Source of the DNA: an uncultured Alcaligenaceae bacterium
GTDB lineage: Bacteria > Pseudomonadota > Gammaproteobacteria > Burkholderiales > Burkholderiaceae_B
Assembly: GCA_937952975.1 (NCBI GenBank)
Contig: CALFXX010000102.1
Coordinates: 1-43,973, forward strand
Length of the DNA stretch: 43,973 nucleotides
Reading direction: 5' to 3'
Both the position numbers and the translations under genes were made by a program. The notes below the pieces were generated by a model. It had not been told where the DNA came from. It searched no databases and saw nothing but the letters and a program-made list of their open reading frames with translations. Shown piece after piece: positions 25,744 through 33,728 of this stretch (the stretch's first letter is position 1; each line of letters opens with the position of its first letter).

Positions 25744-27624
25744 ATGCAAGGCAAACACTCAAACAAACGCTTCGCGACACTTACACTCGCGGCTCTGGGG
25801 ATCGTTTACGGCGATATCGGCACGAGCCCCTTATACGCGCTCAAAGAGGTGTTTGGCGGATCTCATCACCCAGTGCCCATCACGCCGGATAATGTGCTTG
25901 GGATTTTGTCGCTTTTTTTCTGGTCCTTAATCATTATCGTCACGCTGAAGTATGTCTCGTTCATCATGCGCGCCAACAACAAGGGTGAAGGCGGCATCAT
26001 CGCTCTGATGACCTTGGCGTTGCAAAAAGGAGTATCCGGCTCGTGGCAACAGAAGTTGATCGTTACGCTGGGCTTGATCGGCGCGGCGCTGTTTTACGGG
26101 GATGGCGTGATTACGCCCGCAATCTCGGTATTGTCTGCCGTAGAGGGGCTTGAGATCATCACGCCAGCCTTCAATCCTTATGTTCTACCGATCGCCTTAG
26201 TTGTTTTAGTGAGCTTGTTCATGTTTCAACGCAAAGGCACTGCAAGCATCGGCGCACTATTTGGGCCAGTCATGGTGCTCTGGTTTGCTGTACTCACCGT
26301 TCTGGGTGTTTCGGCGATTATTCAGAATCCGTCGGTGATGGCTGCGGTGAATCCGTTGTACGCCTTTAAATTTCTAACGACAAATTCACTTCTAGGTTTT
26401 CTTGCCTTAGGTGCCGTTGTGTTGTGTGTGACGGGCGCCGAAGCTCTATACGCCGATATGGGGCATTTCGGAGCCAAGCCAATTCAATACGCTTGGCTAG
26501 GCTATGTCTTACCGGCGCTCGTAATCAATTACTTTGGTCAGGGTGCGCTCTTGCTGACAGATCCAAGCGCAGTTAAAAATCCGTTTTATTTGATGGCGCC
26601 AGAATGGGCACTTTACCCCTTGGTTATTTTGGCTACCGTCGCAACAGTCATCGCCTCACAAGCCTTAATTTCAGGGGTGTATTCAGTCACTCAACAAGCG
26701 ATGCAATTAGGCTATACACCGCGCCTAGCGGTTGAGCATACCTCTGAGCAAGAGATCGGCCAAATCTACTTGCCGGCGATCAACTGGATGCTTCTGATTT
26801 CGATTGTCTTGCTCGTACTCTCCTTTCGCACCTCAAGCAATCTTGCCGCGGCTTACGGTATCGCCGTCACCGGCACAATGTTGATCACAAATATTCTAGC
26901 GATTGCCGTTGCTGTTCGCCTCTGGAACTGGAGCCCACTTCGTGCGGTGCTTGGTGCCTTACCTTTTATTTGCATTGATTTGGCATTCTTTTCAGCCAAC
27001 TCAGTAAAAATTGCAGACGGAGGTTGGTTTCCCTTGGCCTTCGGCTTGGTGGTATTTATCTTACTCACCACGTGGAAACAAGGACGTGAGCGCTTGCATG
27101 AACAACTGTCCGCCGACGGCATGCAGCTAGGCCCTTTCATTACGCAGATGGTTGACGCAGGCGTTGAGCGAGTACCCGGTACTGCGGTATTCATGACTCA
27201 AGATACTGAGGTCGTACCACACGCCATGTTGCACAGCTTAAAACACTATAAACGCCTGCACGAGCGCGTGATCGTGTTAAGTGTCAAGGTACTTGACGAA
27301 CCCTATGTGCCCGAAGCACAACGCGTTTTGATCAAGCACCTGACTGGAAACTTTTCTCAGATCATCGTGCACTACGGTTACAAAAACGAAACAGACATTC
27401 CTGCCGCACTTACTTTATGCGCCAGCGCGAATCTCGACATCAATATGATGGACACGACCTTCTTTTTAGGTCGTGAAACCTTAATACCGAAAACAACCTC
27501 GAGTATGAGTTATTGGCGAACACTGATTTTTATCGCAATGTTCAAAAACGCAGGAAGCGCAACGGCGTTTTTTAAGATCCCGTCCAACCGCGTGGTTGAA
27601 CTGGGATCACAGGTGGTGCTTTAA
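25744..27624 (+). CDS. kup: Kup-type low-affinity potassium uptake protein
   Basis: 626 aa K+ transporter of the KUP/HAK/KT family. The N-terminus LTLAALGIVYGDIGTSPLYAL and the motif ANNKGEGGIIALM are diagnostic. About 12 membrane helices run to residue 430, followed by a cytoplasmic C-terminal domain (residues about 450-626). The ATG at 25744 is preceded by AAAGGA and gives the standard start; an in-frame codon at 25708 lies in the regulator gene. It is the third gene of the kinase-regulator operon, which suggests that the Kdp-type system controls Kup here. It converges with the next gene with only 3 bases between stops. Confidence 0.96.
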   Translation: MQGKHSNKRFATLTLAALGIVYGDIGTSPLYALKEVFGGSHHPVPITPDNVLGILSLFFWSLIIIVTLKYVSFIMRANNKGEGGIIALMTLALQKGVSGSWQQKLIVTLGLIGAALFYGDGVITPAISVLSAVEGLEIITPAFNPYVLPIALVVLVSLFMFQRKGTASIGALFGPVMVLWFAVLTVLGVSAIIQNPSVMAAVNPLYAFKFLTTNSLLGFLALGAVVLCVTGAEALYADMGHFGAKPIQYAWLGYVLPALVINYFGQGALLLTDPSAVKNPFYLMAPEWALYPLVILATVATVIASQALISGVYSVTQQAMQLGYTPRLAVEHTSEQEIGQIYLPAINWMLLISIVLLVLSFRTSSNLAAAYGIAVTGTMLITNILAIAVAVRLWNWSPLRAVLGALPFICIDLAFFSANSVKIADGGWFPLAFGLVVFILLTTWKQGRERLHEQLSADGMQLGPFITQMVDAGVERVPGTAVFMTQDTEVVPHAMLHSLKHYKRLHERVIVLSVKVLDEPYVPEAQRVLIKHLTGNFSQIIVHYGYKNETDIPAALTLCASANLDINMMDTTFFLGRETLIPKTTSSMSYWRTLIFIAMFKNAGSATAFFKIPSNRVVELGSQVVL

Positions 27625-27627
27625 CGC

Positions 27628-29022
27628 TTAACTTGGCTCCATCACCTTAAGATCGGGCGACACGGCGAAGTCAATCTCGCCAAGCGCTTTGACTTCTTCA
27701 GGTGTAAAGCCAGGAGCAATCGCCTCAAGAACAAAGCGATCGTTGACCCAATGCAACACAGCCAAATCGGTCACTAGCCAATCAACACACTCACGGCCTG
27801 TGAGCGGATATTTGCAGCGACGGGGCAATTTGGTTCTGCCCTTGCTGTCAGCGTGTTCCATGACAATGATGAGTTCGACTTCACCAGAAATCAAATCCAT
27901 CGCACCGCCGATACCACCGCGACGGGCATCCGTGATGCTCCAGTTCGCAACGTTACCATCTTGATCGACCTCATAGGCGCCAAGAATCACGGTATCGATG
28001 TGACCCCCACGGGCCATTTCAAAAGACGTCACGCTCTCAAAGAACGAAGTACCCGGCACAGCCTCAACGAATTGACCGCCCGCGTTAAAGACATCGGGAT
28101 CGACTGCGTCACCCGAGACAATGCCACCGTAGCCCAGTACGCCGTTTTCAGCGTGTAACCAAACACCACGACCACCCAGAAAATTTGACACTTGTGTGGG
28201 GATGCCGACACCTAGATTCACATAAGTGTTGTCTTTGACAATCTTTGCTGCATTTTTAGCGATACCATTGCGTGTGAGTGCCTGCTTGCCGTTATAGCTA
28301 CGTGCGCTGTCGGCCGCGCGCTTTTCAGCACGCGTCAGAGTTTTTACATCAATCATGTCGGCGATCTTCAACACGCGCGTAATAAAGATACCGGGCAAAT
28401 CGATTAACTCGGGGGGTAACTCACCCACTTCAACGATCTCTTCGACCTCAACAATCGCAATCTTTGCTGCTTTAGCAAAGGCTGAATTGAAGTTCGCGCT
28501 GCCGCCACGAAACTGCACATTACCGGCACGGTCAGCGCGATAGGCACTTAAAAAGGCATAGTCGACTTGGATGGCAGTTTCAAGCACGTGAGGTTTGCCA
28601 TTGAAATAACGAATGTCTTTGCCTTCAGCCAAGTCAGTATCGACCCCAGTTGGCGAGTAGAAAGCAGGGATACCTGCCCCACCTGCACGGCAGCGTTCAA
28701 CCAAAATACCCTGAGGCACGAGTTCAACATCAAGAGTACCCGCAGCGATTCTTTTTTCGCCTTCGGTCTGCATACCGGCTCTGATTGAAAAGGCAGCAAC
28801 CAGTTTTTTGACCTGATTGTTTTCAACCAATAATTGGCCTTTTTCACCAGCGGCACCAAGCGAGTTACACACCAAGGTTAGATCTGTCGTACCTTTGTCT
28901 CGCAATGCGAAAATCAAATTGTTCGGAAAACGATGCGCCAAACCGAATCCCGCAATCGCGACACTCGCGCCCGACTGAATATCTGCGATTGCCTGCGCGG
29001 CTGAGGCTACTACCTTATCCAT
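27628..29022 (-). CDS. Fused family I CoA-transferase (alpha and beta subunits in one chain)
   Basis: 464 aa protein. Residues 1-220 match the alpha subunit of 3-oxoacid/acetate CoA-transferases (GASVAIAGFGLAHRFPNNLI, then GAGIPAFYSPTGVDTDLAEGK). Residues about 240-464 match the beta subunit (NLGVGIPTQVSNFL, then GGHIDTVILGAYEVDQDGNVANW). The catalytic glutamate is about E292 in HAENGVLGYG. It transfers CoA from an acyl-CoA to a free carboxylic acid. AAAGGA precedes the ATG. It is the last gene of a minus-strand series after a Bug receptor and a metallo-hydrolase, so its substrate may be the acid bound by that receptor. Confidence 0.95.
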   Translation of the reverse strand: MDKVVASAAQAIADIQSGASVAIAGFGLAHRFPNNLIFALRDKGTTDLTLVCNSLGAAGEKGQLLVENNQVKKLVAAFSIRAGMQTEGEKRIAAGTLDVELVPQGILVERCRAGGAGIPAFYSPTGVDTDLAEGKDIRYFNGKPHVLETAIQVDYAFLSAYRADRAGNVQFRGGSANFNSAFAKAAKIAIVEVEEIVEVGELPPELIDLPGIFITRVLKIADMIDVKTLTRAEKRAADSARSYNGKQALTRNGIAKNAAKIVKDNTYVNLGVGIPTQVSNFLGGRGVWLHAENGVLGYGGIVSGDAVDPDVFNAGGQFVEAVPGTSFFESVTSFEMARGGHIDTVILGAYEVDQDGNVANWSITDARRGGIGGAMDLISGEVELIIVMEHADSKGRTKLPRRCKYPLTGRECVDWLVTDLAVLHWVNDRFVLEAIAPGFTPEEVKALGEIDFAVSPDLKVMEPS

Positions 29023-29063
29023 ACTAATCCTTTGTTTATAAGTTCACTGACACAAACCAAGCC

Positions 29064-29120
29064 TTAAGGCCTCATCCCTCATCAGGCTCAAACCCTAATG
29101 GGAAGAGTCTGAGGCCTTAA
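29064..29120. repeat. Long-armed inverted repeat over the Bug receptor stop codon
   Basis: Perfect 11-base arms TTAAGGCCTCA (29064-29074) and TGAGGCCTTAA (29110-29120) enclose 35 bases. Inside, TCCC (29075-29078) can pair with GGGA (29100-29103). The right arm covers the stop codon (29117-29119) of the Bug receptor gene. On the minus strand there is no T run after the stem, so it is not a standard intrinsic terminator. It could stabilise the message end or reduce read-through into the CoA-transferase gene. Confidence 0.6.
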
Positions 29121-30073
29121 TCCATCTTAATATTCAAAACCTTGTTGAGCTCGGCCAGCTGACGTTTTTCTTCAGTCAATGCCGCCAAGAACTGTTGCGG
29201 ATTTAACATTTTAAGCTCTGAGCCCGAAGCCTCGACCCGGGCACGCACTTCAGGCTGTGAAAAATATTTCACACTTGCTTCGTACAACACGCGCGCAATT
29301 TGATCGGGCGTGCCAGCCGGGGCGAGCAATCCGTACCACGAACCTGTATTGTCAGGCACACCCTGTTCGCCAAGAGTAGGTACGTCGGGCAGCGCCTTCG
29401 CACGCGTTTGCGCCGACAGACCAATCGCACGCAATTTGCCAGACTTGAGGTGCGGCAGCATTGCCGATAGATTCAAAAATGAGACATCCACGTGCCCACC
29501 CAGCATATCGTTGACGACTGGCGTTGCCCCTTTGTAAGGGACATGCGTCATTTTTACTTTTGCTTCAATTTGAAAAATCTCGCCCGCGATATGTGTTGAG
29601 CTGCCAGTACCACTTGAGCCATACGTCATTGTTTTTGTTTTGGCTAACTCGATGAACTCTTTGACGTTGGTCGCTTTGATATGGGGGCCAATCACCATCA
29701 CGTTTGGCACATCGATGATCATCAAAATCGGCAAAAATTCTTTGATACCGTCGTACGGGGGATTTGAGTTGAAGACGGGCACAGCAGTATGTGGTGCGCC
29801 GCTTCCGGCCAGCAATGTATAACCATCTGGAGCAGCCTTGGCCACATAGCCTGTACCAATCGAACCACTGCCACCGCCCTTGGTCTCGATCACAAAGGTC
29901 TGCCCAAGCGCCTGCGATAACCCATTTGCAAGCTCACGGGCGATTTGATCAGCAGGGCCCCCAGCTGGATAAGGCACAATCATTTTGACAGGCTTGTCGG
30001 GATAGGTTTGAGCCGCCGCAAACAATGGCGCAAACCCAAGCATCCACAGCACAGCCAATAAGGTTTTTCTCAT
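29117..30073 (-). CDS. Bug/TctC-family tripartite tricarboxylate receptor
   Basis: 318 aa periplasmic receptor. The signal peptide MRKTLLAVLWMLGFAPLFAA precedes AQTYPDKPVKMIVPYPAGGPADQIAR, a Bug start. Ligand-loop motifs are SGSIGTGYVAKAAPDGYTLL and YGSSGTGSSTHIAGEIF. AAAGGG precedes the ATG. No TctA/TctB genes are nearby. It lies between a metallo-beta-lactamase-fold gene (75 bases upstream) and the fused CoA-transferase gene (94 bases downstream), all on the minus strand. Confidence 0.94.
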   Translation of the reverse strand: MRKTLLAVLWMLGFAPLFAAAQTYPDKPVKMIVPYPAGGPADQIARELANGLSQALGQTFVIETKGGGSGSIGTGYVAKAAPDGYTLLAGSGAPHTAVPVFNSNPPYDGIKEFLPILMIIDVPNVMVIGPHIKATNVKEFIELAKTKTMTYGSSGTGSSTHIAGEIFQIEAKVKMTHVPYKGATPVVNDMLGGHVDVSFLNLSAMLPHLKSGKLRAIGLSAQTRAKALPDVPTLGEQGVPDNTGSWYGLLAPAGTPDQIARVLYEASVKYFSQPEVRARVEASGSELKMLNPQQFLAALTEEKRQLAELNKVLNIKMD

Positions 30074-30148
30074 CGTTATCCCTTTTTAACCCTCGTCATT
30101 CCTTTGCATACGCAGCTTTCAGACAATGTGCAACGCGCATGTTTTGAT

Positions 30149-31048
30149 TTACTCACCACGCGCTTCGGGTTCGACCGGCTCAAAGCGATAGCCTTTCGCA
30201 CTGTCGCCACGCACATAACCGCAATGCGGCCAACCAAAGTGCACCGGAAAAATCATCGCGCTACGCTCGGCCGCGCGTTTCAGAAACAAGGCACGCGAAG
30301 CGCGCGCCTGCTCTGCGTGAGCATCGATCCAGGTATTAATGTGCGGCATCGCAATTTGTAATGGGCTATGCATGACGTCGCCAGCAAAAATCGCCTCTTC
30401 TCCTTTTGACTGAAGGCGAAAGTGCAACGAGCCAGGTGTATGGCCTGGCATGGCTTCCGCCTTCAGACAGTCGGCCACAACGTCACCGTCGTCTATCAAA
30501 TCGATCAGCCCCAATTCGTAAAGCGGCAGCACGCTATCCTCAAACGAACCACTAATCACGCCTTTTTCGCCATTTTTATAGGCAGCATGTGCGGCTTCAA
30601 AATCAACACGTGGCATTAGATGACGCGCATTCGGAAACATGGGCTCCCAGCGGCCATCCACCATTCGCGTCCCCCAACCCACGTGATCTGGATGAAAGTG
30701 CGTCACGATGACATGCGTCACAGATTTAGCGCTAGCGCCTGCGGCATCAAGCCAAAGGGGCGTCAACGTATTGAGCATATTCATCCGCTCAGAGCCGCGT
30801 TTTTTATGATTGCCAACACCCAGATCAATCACAATGACGTTATCGCCCATATGCATGACCCACAACTGCATGGCAACGATGAAGCGCTGAAGCTTGACGT
30901 TGTAATGGTGTGGAGCCAACCACGACAGATGTGGCTCGATCTCGCGCACATCAAGCTCAGGAAACACAAAATCAGCAGCATGCGTGGGGCCGCTATATTC
31001 AATGACGTTATAAATTTTTGCGTCGCCGACGTGACGAGAGTAGATCAT
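30149..31048 (-). CDS. Metallo-beta-lactamase-fold hydrolase
   Basis: 299 aa MBL-fold protein with the full metal site: HFHPDH (residues about 112-117), the histidine in PGHTPGS (about 195), aspartate in FAGDVMHSP (about 215) and histidine in PVHFGWPHCG (about 270). The overall pattern is close to N-acyl-homoserine lactonase/hydrolase-like MBL proteins often found in catabolic clusters. Ring opening of a lactone or thioester/ester hydrolysis would fit, but the substrate is not visible. Confidence 0.92.
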   Translation of the reverse strand: MIYSRHVGDAKIYNVIEYSGPTHAADFVFPELDVREIEPHLSWLAPHHYNVKLQRFIVAMQLWVMHMGDNVIVIDLGVGNHKKRGSERMNMLNTLTPLWLDAAGASAKSVTHVIVTHFHPDHVGWGTRMVDGRWEPMFPNARHLMPRVDFEAAHAAYKNGEKGVISGSFEDSVLPLYELGLIDLIDDGDVVADCLKAEAMPGHTPGSLHFRLQSKGEEAIFAGDVMHSPLQIAMPHINTWIDAHAEQARASRALFLKRAAERSAMIFPVHFGWPHCGYVRGDSAKGYRFEPVEPEARGE

Positions 31049-31159
31049 GGTGATGCCTTTGAGTTTTCAAGATTACTAAAAATTAAACTGCTTTGGTTTG
31101 CGCATTGGCGATAATCCCAGCTGAGTTTTTACTTCCTGTGCGGGGTATTCGGTGATACA

Positions 31160-31184
31160 AAAGTCGTCAAGATGCAGCGACTTT
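31160..31184. terminator. Possible terminator after the thiolase-like operon
   Basis: Arms AAAGTCG (31160-31166) and CGACTTT (31178-31184) form a perfect 7-bp stem with an 11-base loop. On the minus strand the stem is followed by only four T residues in total. It lies about 58 bases beyond the stop of the tandem-barrel gene, in the 193-base gap before the MBL gene. Nothing else is evident in that gap. Confidence 0.4.
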
Positions 31185-31241
31185 CACACTGAGCGCCGAT
31201 AACCGATTACCAACGCTCAACTCGACAATGCCAGCCTTGCA

Positions 31242-31967
31242 TTAACCCACCAAGCGATACGTTAAACGCCATTTGGTATCGCGATTTTGCCAAGGGGGTG
31301 GACCGGCCGAAAAAGAATTACCACCAGGATCGGCGCTTAATCGATCTTTCATGAACGACTTCGCTGCGGCCTCGTCCTTGATGCCATACATTGCCAAGAA
31401 GTTCGGCGCACCGGGCTCGGGGTGAAGAAAAGTACGCATATTTTTATAACGTGCACCACTCACAAAACCGTAGCCAGCCAATACTTCTGGCACATGGATT
31501 GAGTTGTAAAACTCGTTGAATTGGGCCAGCTCAGCCTCACCCGACCCTGCTGCTGCGTTCATGCCGACTAGGTACATGTAAGGCGAAGCAGATACCTGAG
31601 CTGCTACGGGGTTGTTCAACACATGTTGCCACATCAAGCGCCACTTGGTACTGCGCTTTTGCCACGCTGCAGGGCCGTCGCTATACACAGGCCGTCCACT
31701 CGCCGGCCCATCATTACGGCTGATATACAGTTGCGCAGCCTCTTTGCTTTCGATGTCGTAAGCGGCGATAAACCGTGGCCCGCGCGGGCCGCGTGTATCG
31801 TCTTGCGCAAGCTCGTAACGGCGCCCACGTAAAAAGCCCGGATTGCCCGCCAGCACTTCAGGCTTGTGGACATTTGAGTAAAAATCATTAAACGCCGCCA
31901 CATCGGCGGCGCTGGTGTCGGCGGGAATGTCCATGCCGACCCAGTACGTGTAAAGCGCGTCGCTCAT
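31242..31967 (-). CDS. Protein with two tandem dimeric alpha/beta-barrel (EthD-like) repeats
   Basis: 241 aa protein made of two homologous halves, residues about 1-115 and 128-241. Shared features in order are YxxxVGM, AxFNxFYxxxHxPEVLAG, GxRY, PxFxAxYxI and PxWQxRxTKWRL. The halves are clear internal duplicates of one roughly 110 aa unit resembling EthD/dimeric alpha-beta-barrel proteins. A duplicated chain could fold as a built-in dimer. The start at 31967 is set by AAGGA at 31974-31978; an in-frame start at 32018 overlaps the DUF35 gene. It lies 16 bases downstream of that gene. Function unknown. Confidence 0.82.
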   Translation of the reverse strand: MSDALYTYWVGMDIPADTSAADVAAFNDFYSNVHKPEVLAGNPGFLRGRRYELAQDDTRGPRGPRFIAAYDIESKEAAQLYISRNDGPASGRPVYSDGPAAWQKRSTKWRLMWQHVLNNPVAAQVSASPYMYLVGMNAAAGSGEAELAQFNEFYNSIHVPEVLAGYGFVSGARYKNMRTFLHPEPGAPNFLAMYGIKDEAAAKSFMKDRLSADPGGNSFSAGPPPWQNRDTKWRLTYRLVG

Positions 31968-31983
31968 TTTTGATCCTTTACCG

Positions 31984-32385
31984 TCAAGCCAATTTAAACA
32001 TTGGGATCGCAGGGCCATCCTCGCTGGGCTTGAAAGTCACCGTTACCTTCTGCCCGCAACGAATCGTATCCAAGTCGCAATCAACAATGTTGGTGAGCAT
32101 GGTGATGCCTTCATCAAGCGTGACATAGGCAATTGCATAGGGCACGGGCCCCGAAGTGCGCGTGACGCTAAAGCTGTACACCGTACCGGTGCCCTTCACT
32201 TCTTTAAATTCTGTTTTATCGCTGAAACAAAACGGGCAGAGCGCACGCGGATAGTGATGATATTGTTTGCAGTCGTTACAAAACTTCAGCATCAACTTAC
32301 CCTGTGTCGCCGCATCAAAATAAGGCTCATCACCATAATTCAACTTTGGAGCAGGGATTTTTCTGTCTTGATAGGGTGTGGTCAT
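31984..32385 (-). CDS. DUF35/OB-fold zinc-ribbon protein, partner of the thiolase-like protein
   Basis: 133 aa protein. An N-terminal rubredoxin-like zinc ribbon has ligands C36, C39, C50 and C53 (CNDC, CPFC). An OB-fold follows (GTVYSFSVTRTSGPVPYAIAYVTLDEGITML). DUF35 proteins form complexes with thiolase-fold enzymes and are thought to help bind or channel acyl-CoA. The thiolase-like gene ends at most 5 bases upstream, so the two are co-expressed. Confidence 0.94.
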   Translation of the reverse strand: MTTPYQDRKIPAPKLNYGDEPYFDAATQGKLMLKFCNDCKQYHHYPRALCPFCFSDKTEFKEVKGTGTVYSFSVTRTSGPVPYAIAYVTLDEGITMLTNIVDCDLDTIRCGQKVTVTFKPSEDGPAIPMFKLA

Positions 32386-32389
32386 GGCG

Positions 32390-33547
32390 TTACTCTCTTT
32401 CCATAATCAATGTGGCACTGCCGTGACGGGTACTCAGCGAGCCGCCGGTTCCGTGCGCCAAGGCAATATCGCAGTTTTTGACTTGCACTAAGGGGTGGGC
32501 TTCGCCACGCAACTGGCGAACAGCCTCAATGATTTTGGTGATGCCGCCTCGATTGACTGGATGGTTGTTACACATTCCACCGCCATCTGTGTTGAAAGGC
32601 AGTTTGCCGACGCCCGAAATCAAGTTGCCATCCATCACAAACTTGCCGCCCTCACCCTTTTTGCAAAAGCCAAGATCTTCAAGCGTCATGACCACAGTGA
32701 TCGTGAAGCTGTCGTAAATCGAGGCGTACTTAATGTCGCTGGGCTTGACGCCCGCTTCAGCAAACGCGATCGGGCCCGAACGCACAGCGCCTGTGTAGGT
32801 AATATCAATCTTGCCGCCCATCTGCCCCTTAGGCGACTCGCCCGCACCGATCAACTTCACTGCTGGGCGTTTGAGGGTTTTAGCAATCTCGGGGCTCACT
32901 ACGATGACTGCACCACCGCCGTCCGTCACCACACAACAATCCATACGATGAAGTGGATCTGCAATCAACGGCGAGTTCACCACGTCTTCAACGGTGACAA
33001 CTTTCTTTAAGTAAGCATTAGGATTATGTTGTGCATGGTGCGACGCAGCAACCTTAACCCAAGCCAATTGTTCGCTCGTTGTACCAAACTCATACATATG
33101 TCGCATTGCAGCAAGCGCATACAGATTGACCGTCACTGGGCCATAAGGCATTTCGAACGGTGTATCTGGGATTGCGGTGTCTAAATCACGAACGATCGTG
33201 CCGGGGCGTCCAAAACCCGCGCAGGTGATCAAAGCAACACTGCACTTACCCGCCGCAATCGCCTCAGCCGCGTGCGCAACCAGATACAAGTAAGACGAGC
33301 CCCCAGTGTTGGTTGAATCAGAGTGCTTAACCGTCAACCCCATGTAATCAATCATGTTGATGCCGCCCAGGCTACCAGGCGCGTCGGTCGAACAGTAGTA
33401 GCCGTCGACGTCGTGAATAGTCAAGCCCGCGTCTTCAAGCGCCCCCTTGGCACACTCAGCGTGCAGCTGTGCCAATGACATATTTGTGATTTTGCGGGCG
33501 GGATGCTCATAAATTCCGCCAATATAGGCCTTGCCTTTGATGCTCAT
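32390..33547 (-). CDS. Thiolase-like protein (SCP2-thiolase/lipid-transfer type) lacking catalytic cysteines
   Basis: 385 aa thiolase-fold protein. Family features are KGALEDAGLTIHDVDGYYC, VVTDGGGAVIVVSPEIA, NNHPVNRGG with the thiolase histidine, and ALAHGTGGSLSTRHGSA at the C-terminus. Where thiolases carry the nucleophilic cysteine (about residues 80-85) this one reads NTGGSS, and the second cysteine position reads AHGTGG. Ordinary thiolase chemistry is therefore unlikely. The paired DUF35 gene recalls the steroid side-chain aldolase Ltp2 with its DUF35 partner, so retro-aldol cleavage of an acyl-CoA is a plausible inference. Databases would probably label it acetyl-CoA acetyltransferase. 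Confidence 0.9.
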   Translation of the reverse strand: MSIKGKAYIGGIYEHPARKITNMSLAQLHAECAKGALEDAGLTIHDVDGYYCSTDAPGSLGGINMIDYMGLTVKHSDSTNTGGSSYLYLVAHAAEAIAAGKCSVALITCAGFGRPGTIVRDLDTAIPDTPFEMPYGPVTVNLYALAAMRHMYEFGTTSEQLAWVKVAASHHAQHNPNAYLKKVVTVEDVVNSPLIADPLHRMDCCVVTDGGGAVIVVSPEIAKTLKRPAVKLIGAGESPKGQMGGKIDITYTGAVRSGPIAFAEAGVKPSDIKYASIYDSFTITVVMTLEDLGFCKKGEGGKFVMDGNLISGVGKLPFNTDGGGMCNNHPVNRGGITKIIEAVRQLRGEAHPLVQVKNCDIALAHGTGGSLSTRHGSATLIMERE

Positions 33548-33567
33548 TGTGTTGTCCCTGTGAAGCT

Positions 33568-33583
33568 TTTGGTTTAAACCAAA
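33568..33583. promoter_or_regulatory. Perfect 16-bp palindrome, candidate operator of the divergent catabolic genes
   Basis: TTTGGTTTAAACCAAA is a perfect palindrome 21 bases upstream of the thiolase-like start, in the 181-base region between that gene and the crotonase gene. A half-site TTGGTTT recurs at 33614-33620 next to a TATAAC hexamer (33621-33626) that could serve the rightward gene. A TetR- or MarR-type repressor would be typical. No such regulator gene is present in the window. Confidence 0.6.
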
Positions 33584-33728
33584 TATTAGAACTCGTCGGC
33601 TGTGAGCCTCTTCTTGGTTTTATAACATTCAAATCACGCCTTTTGGCAGTGGTTTTTCTTTTTTTACCGAAAAGGAATTTTTGCTCTAAGCTAGTGCTTA
33701 AGGTACCTAGATACCATCCGGAGACAAT

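Noticed and set aside
33630..33672. CCTTTT and AAAAGG arms upstream of the crotonase gene as an operator
   Set aside because: The arms are short, far apart and within a T/A-rich stretch where such matches arise by chance.
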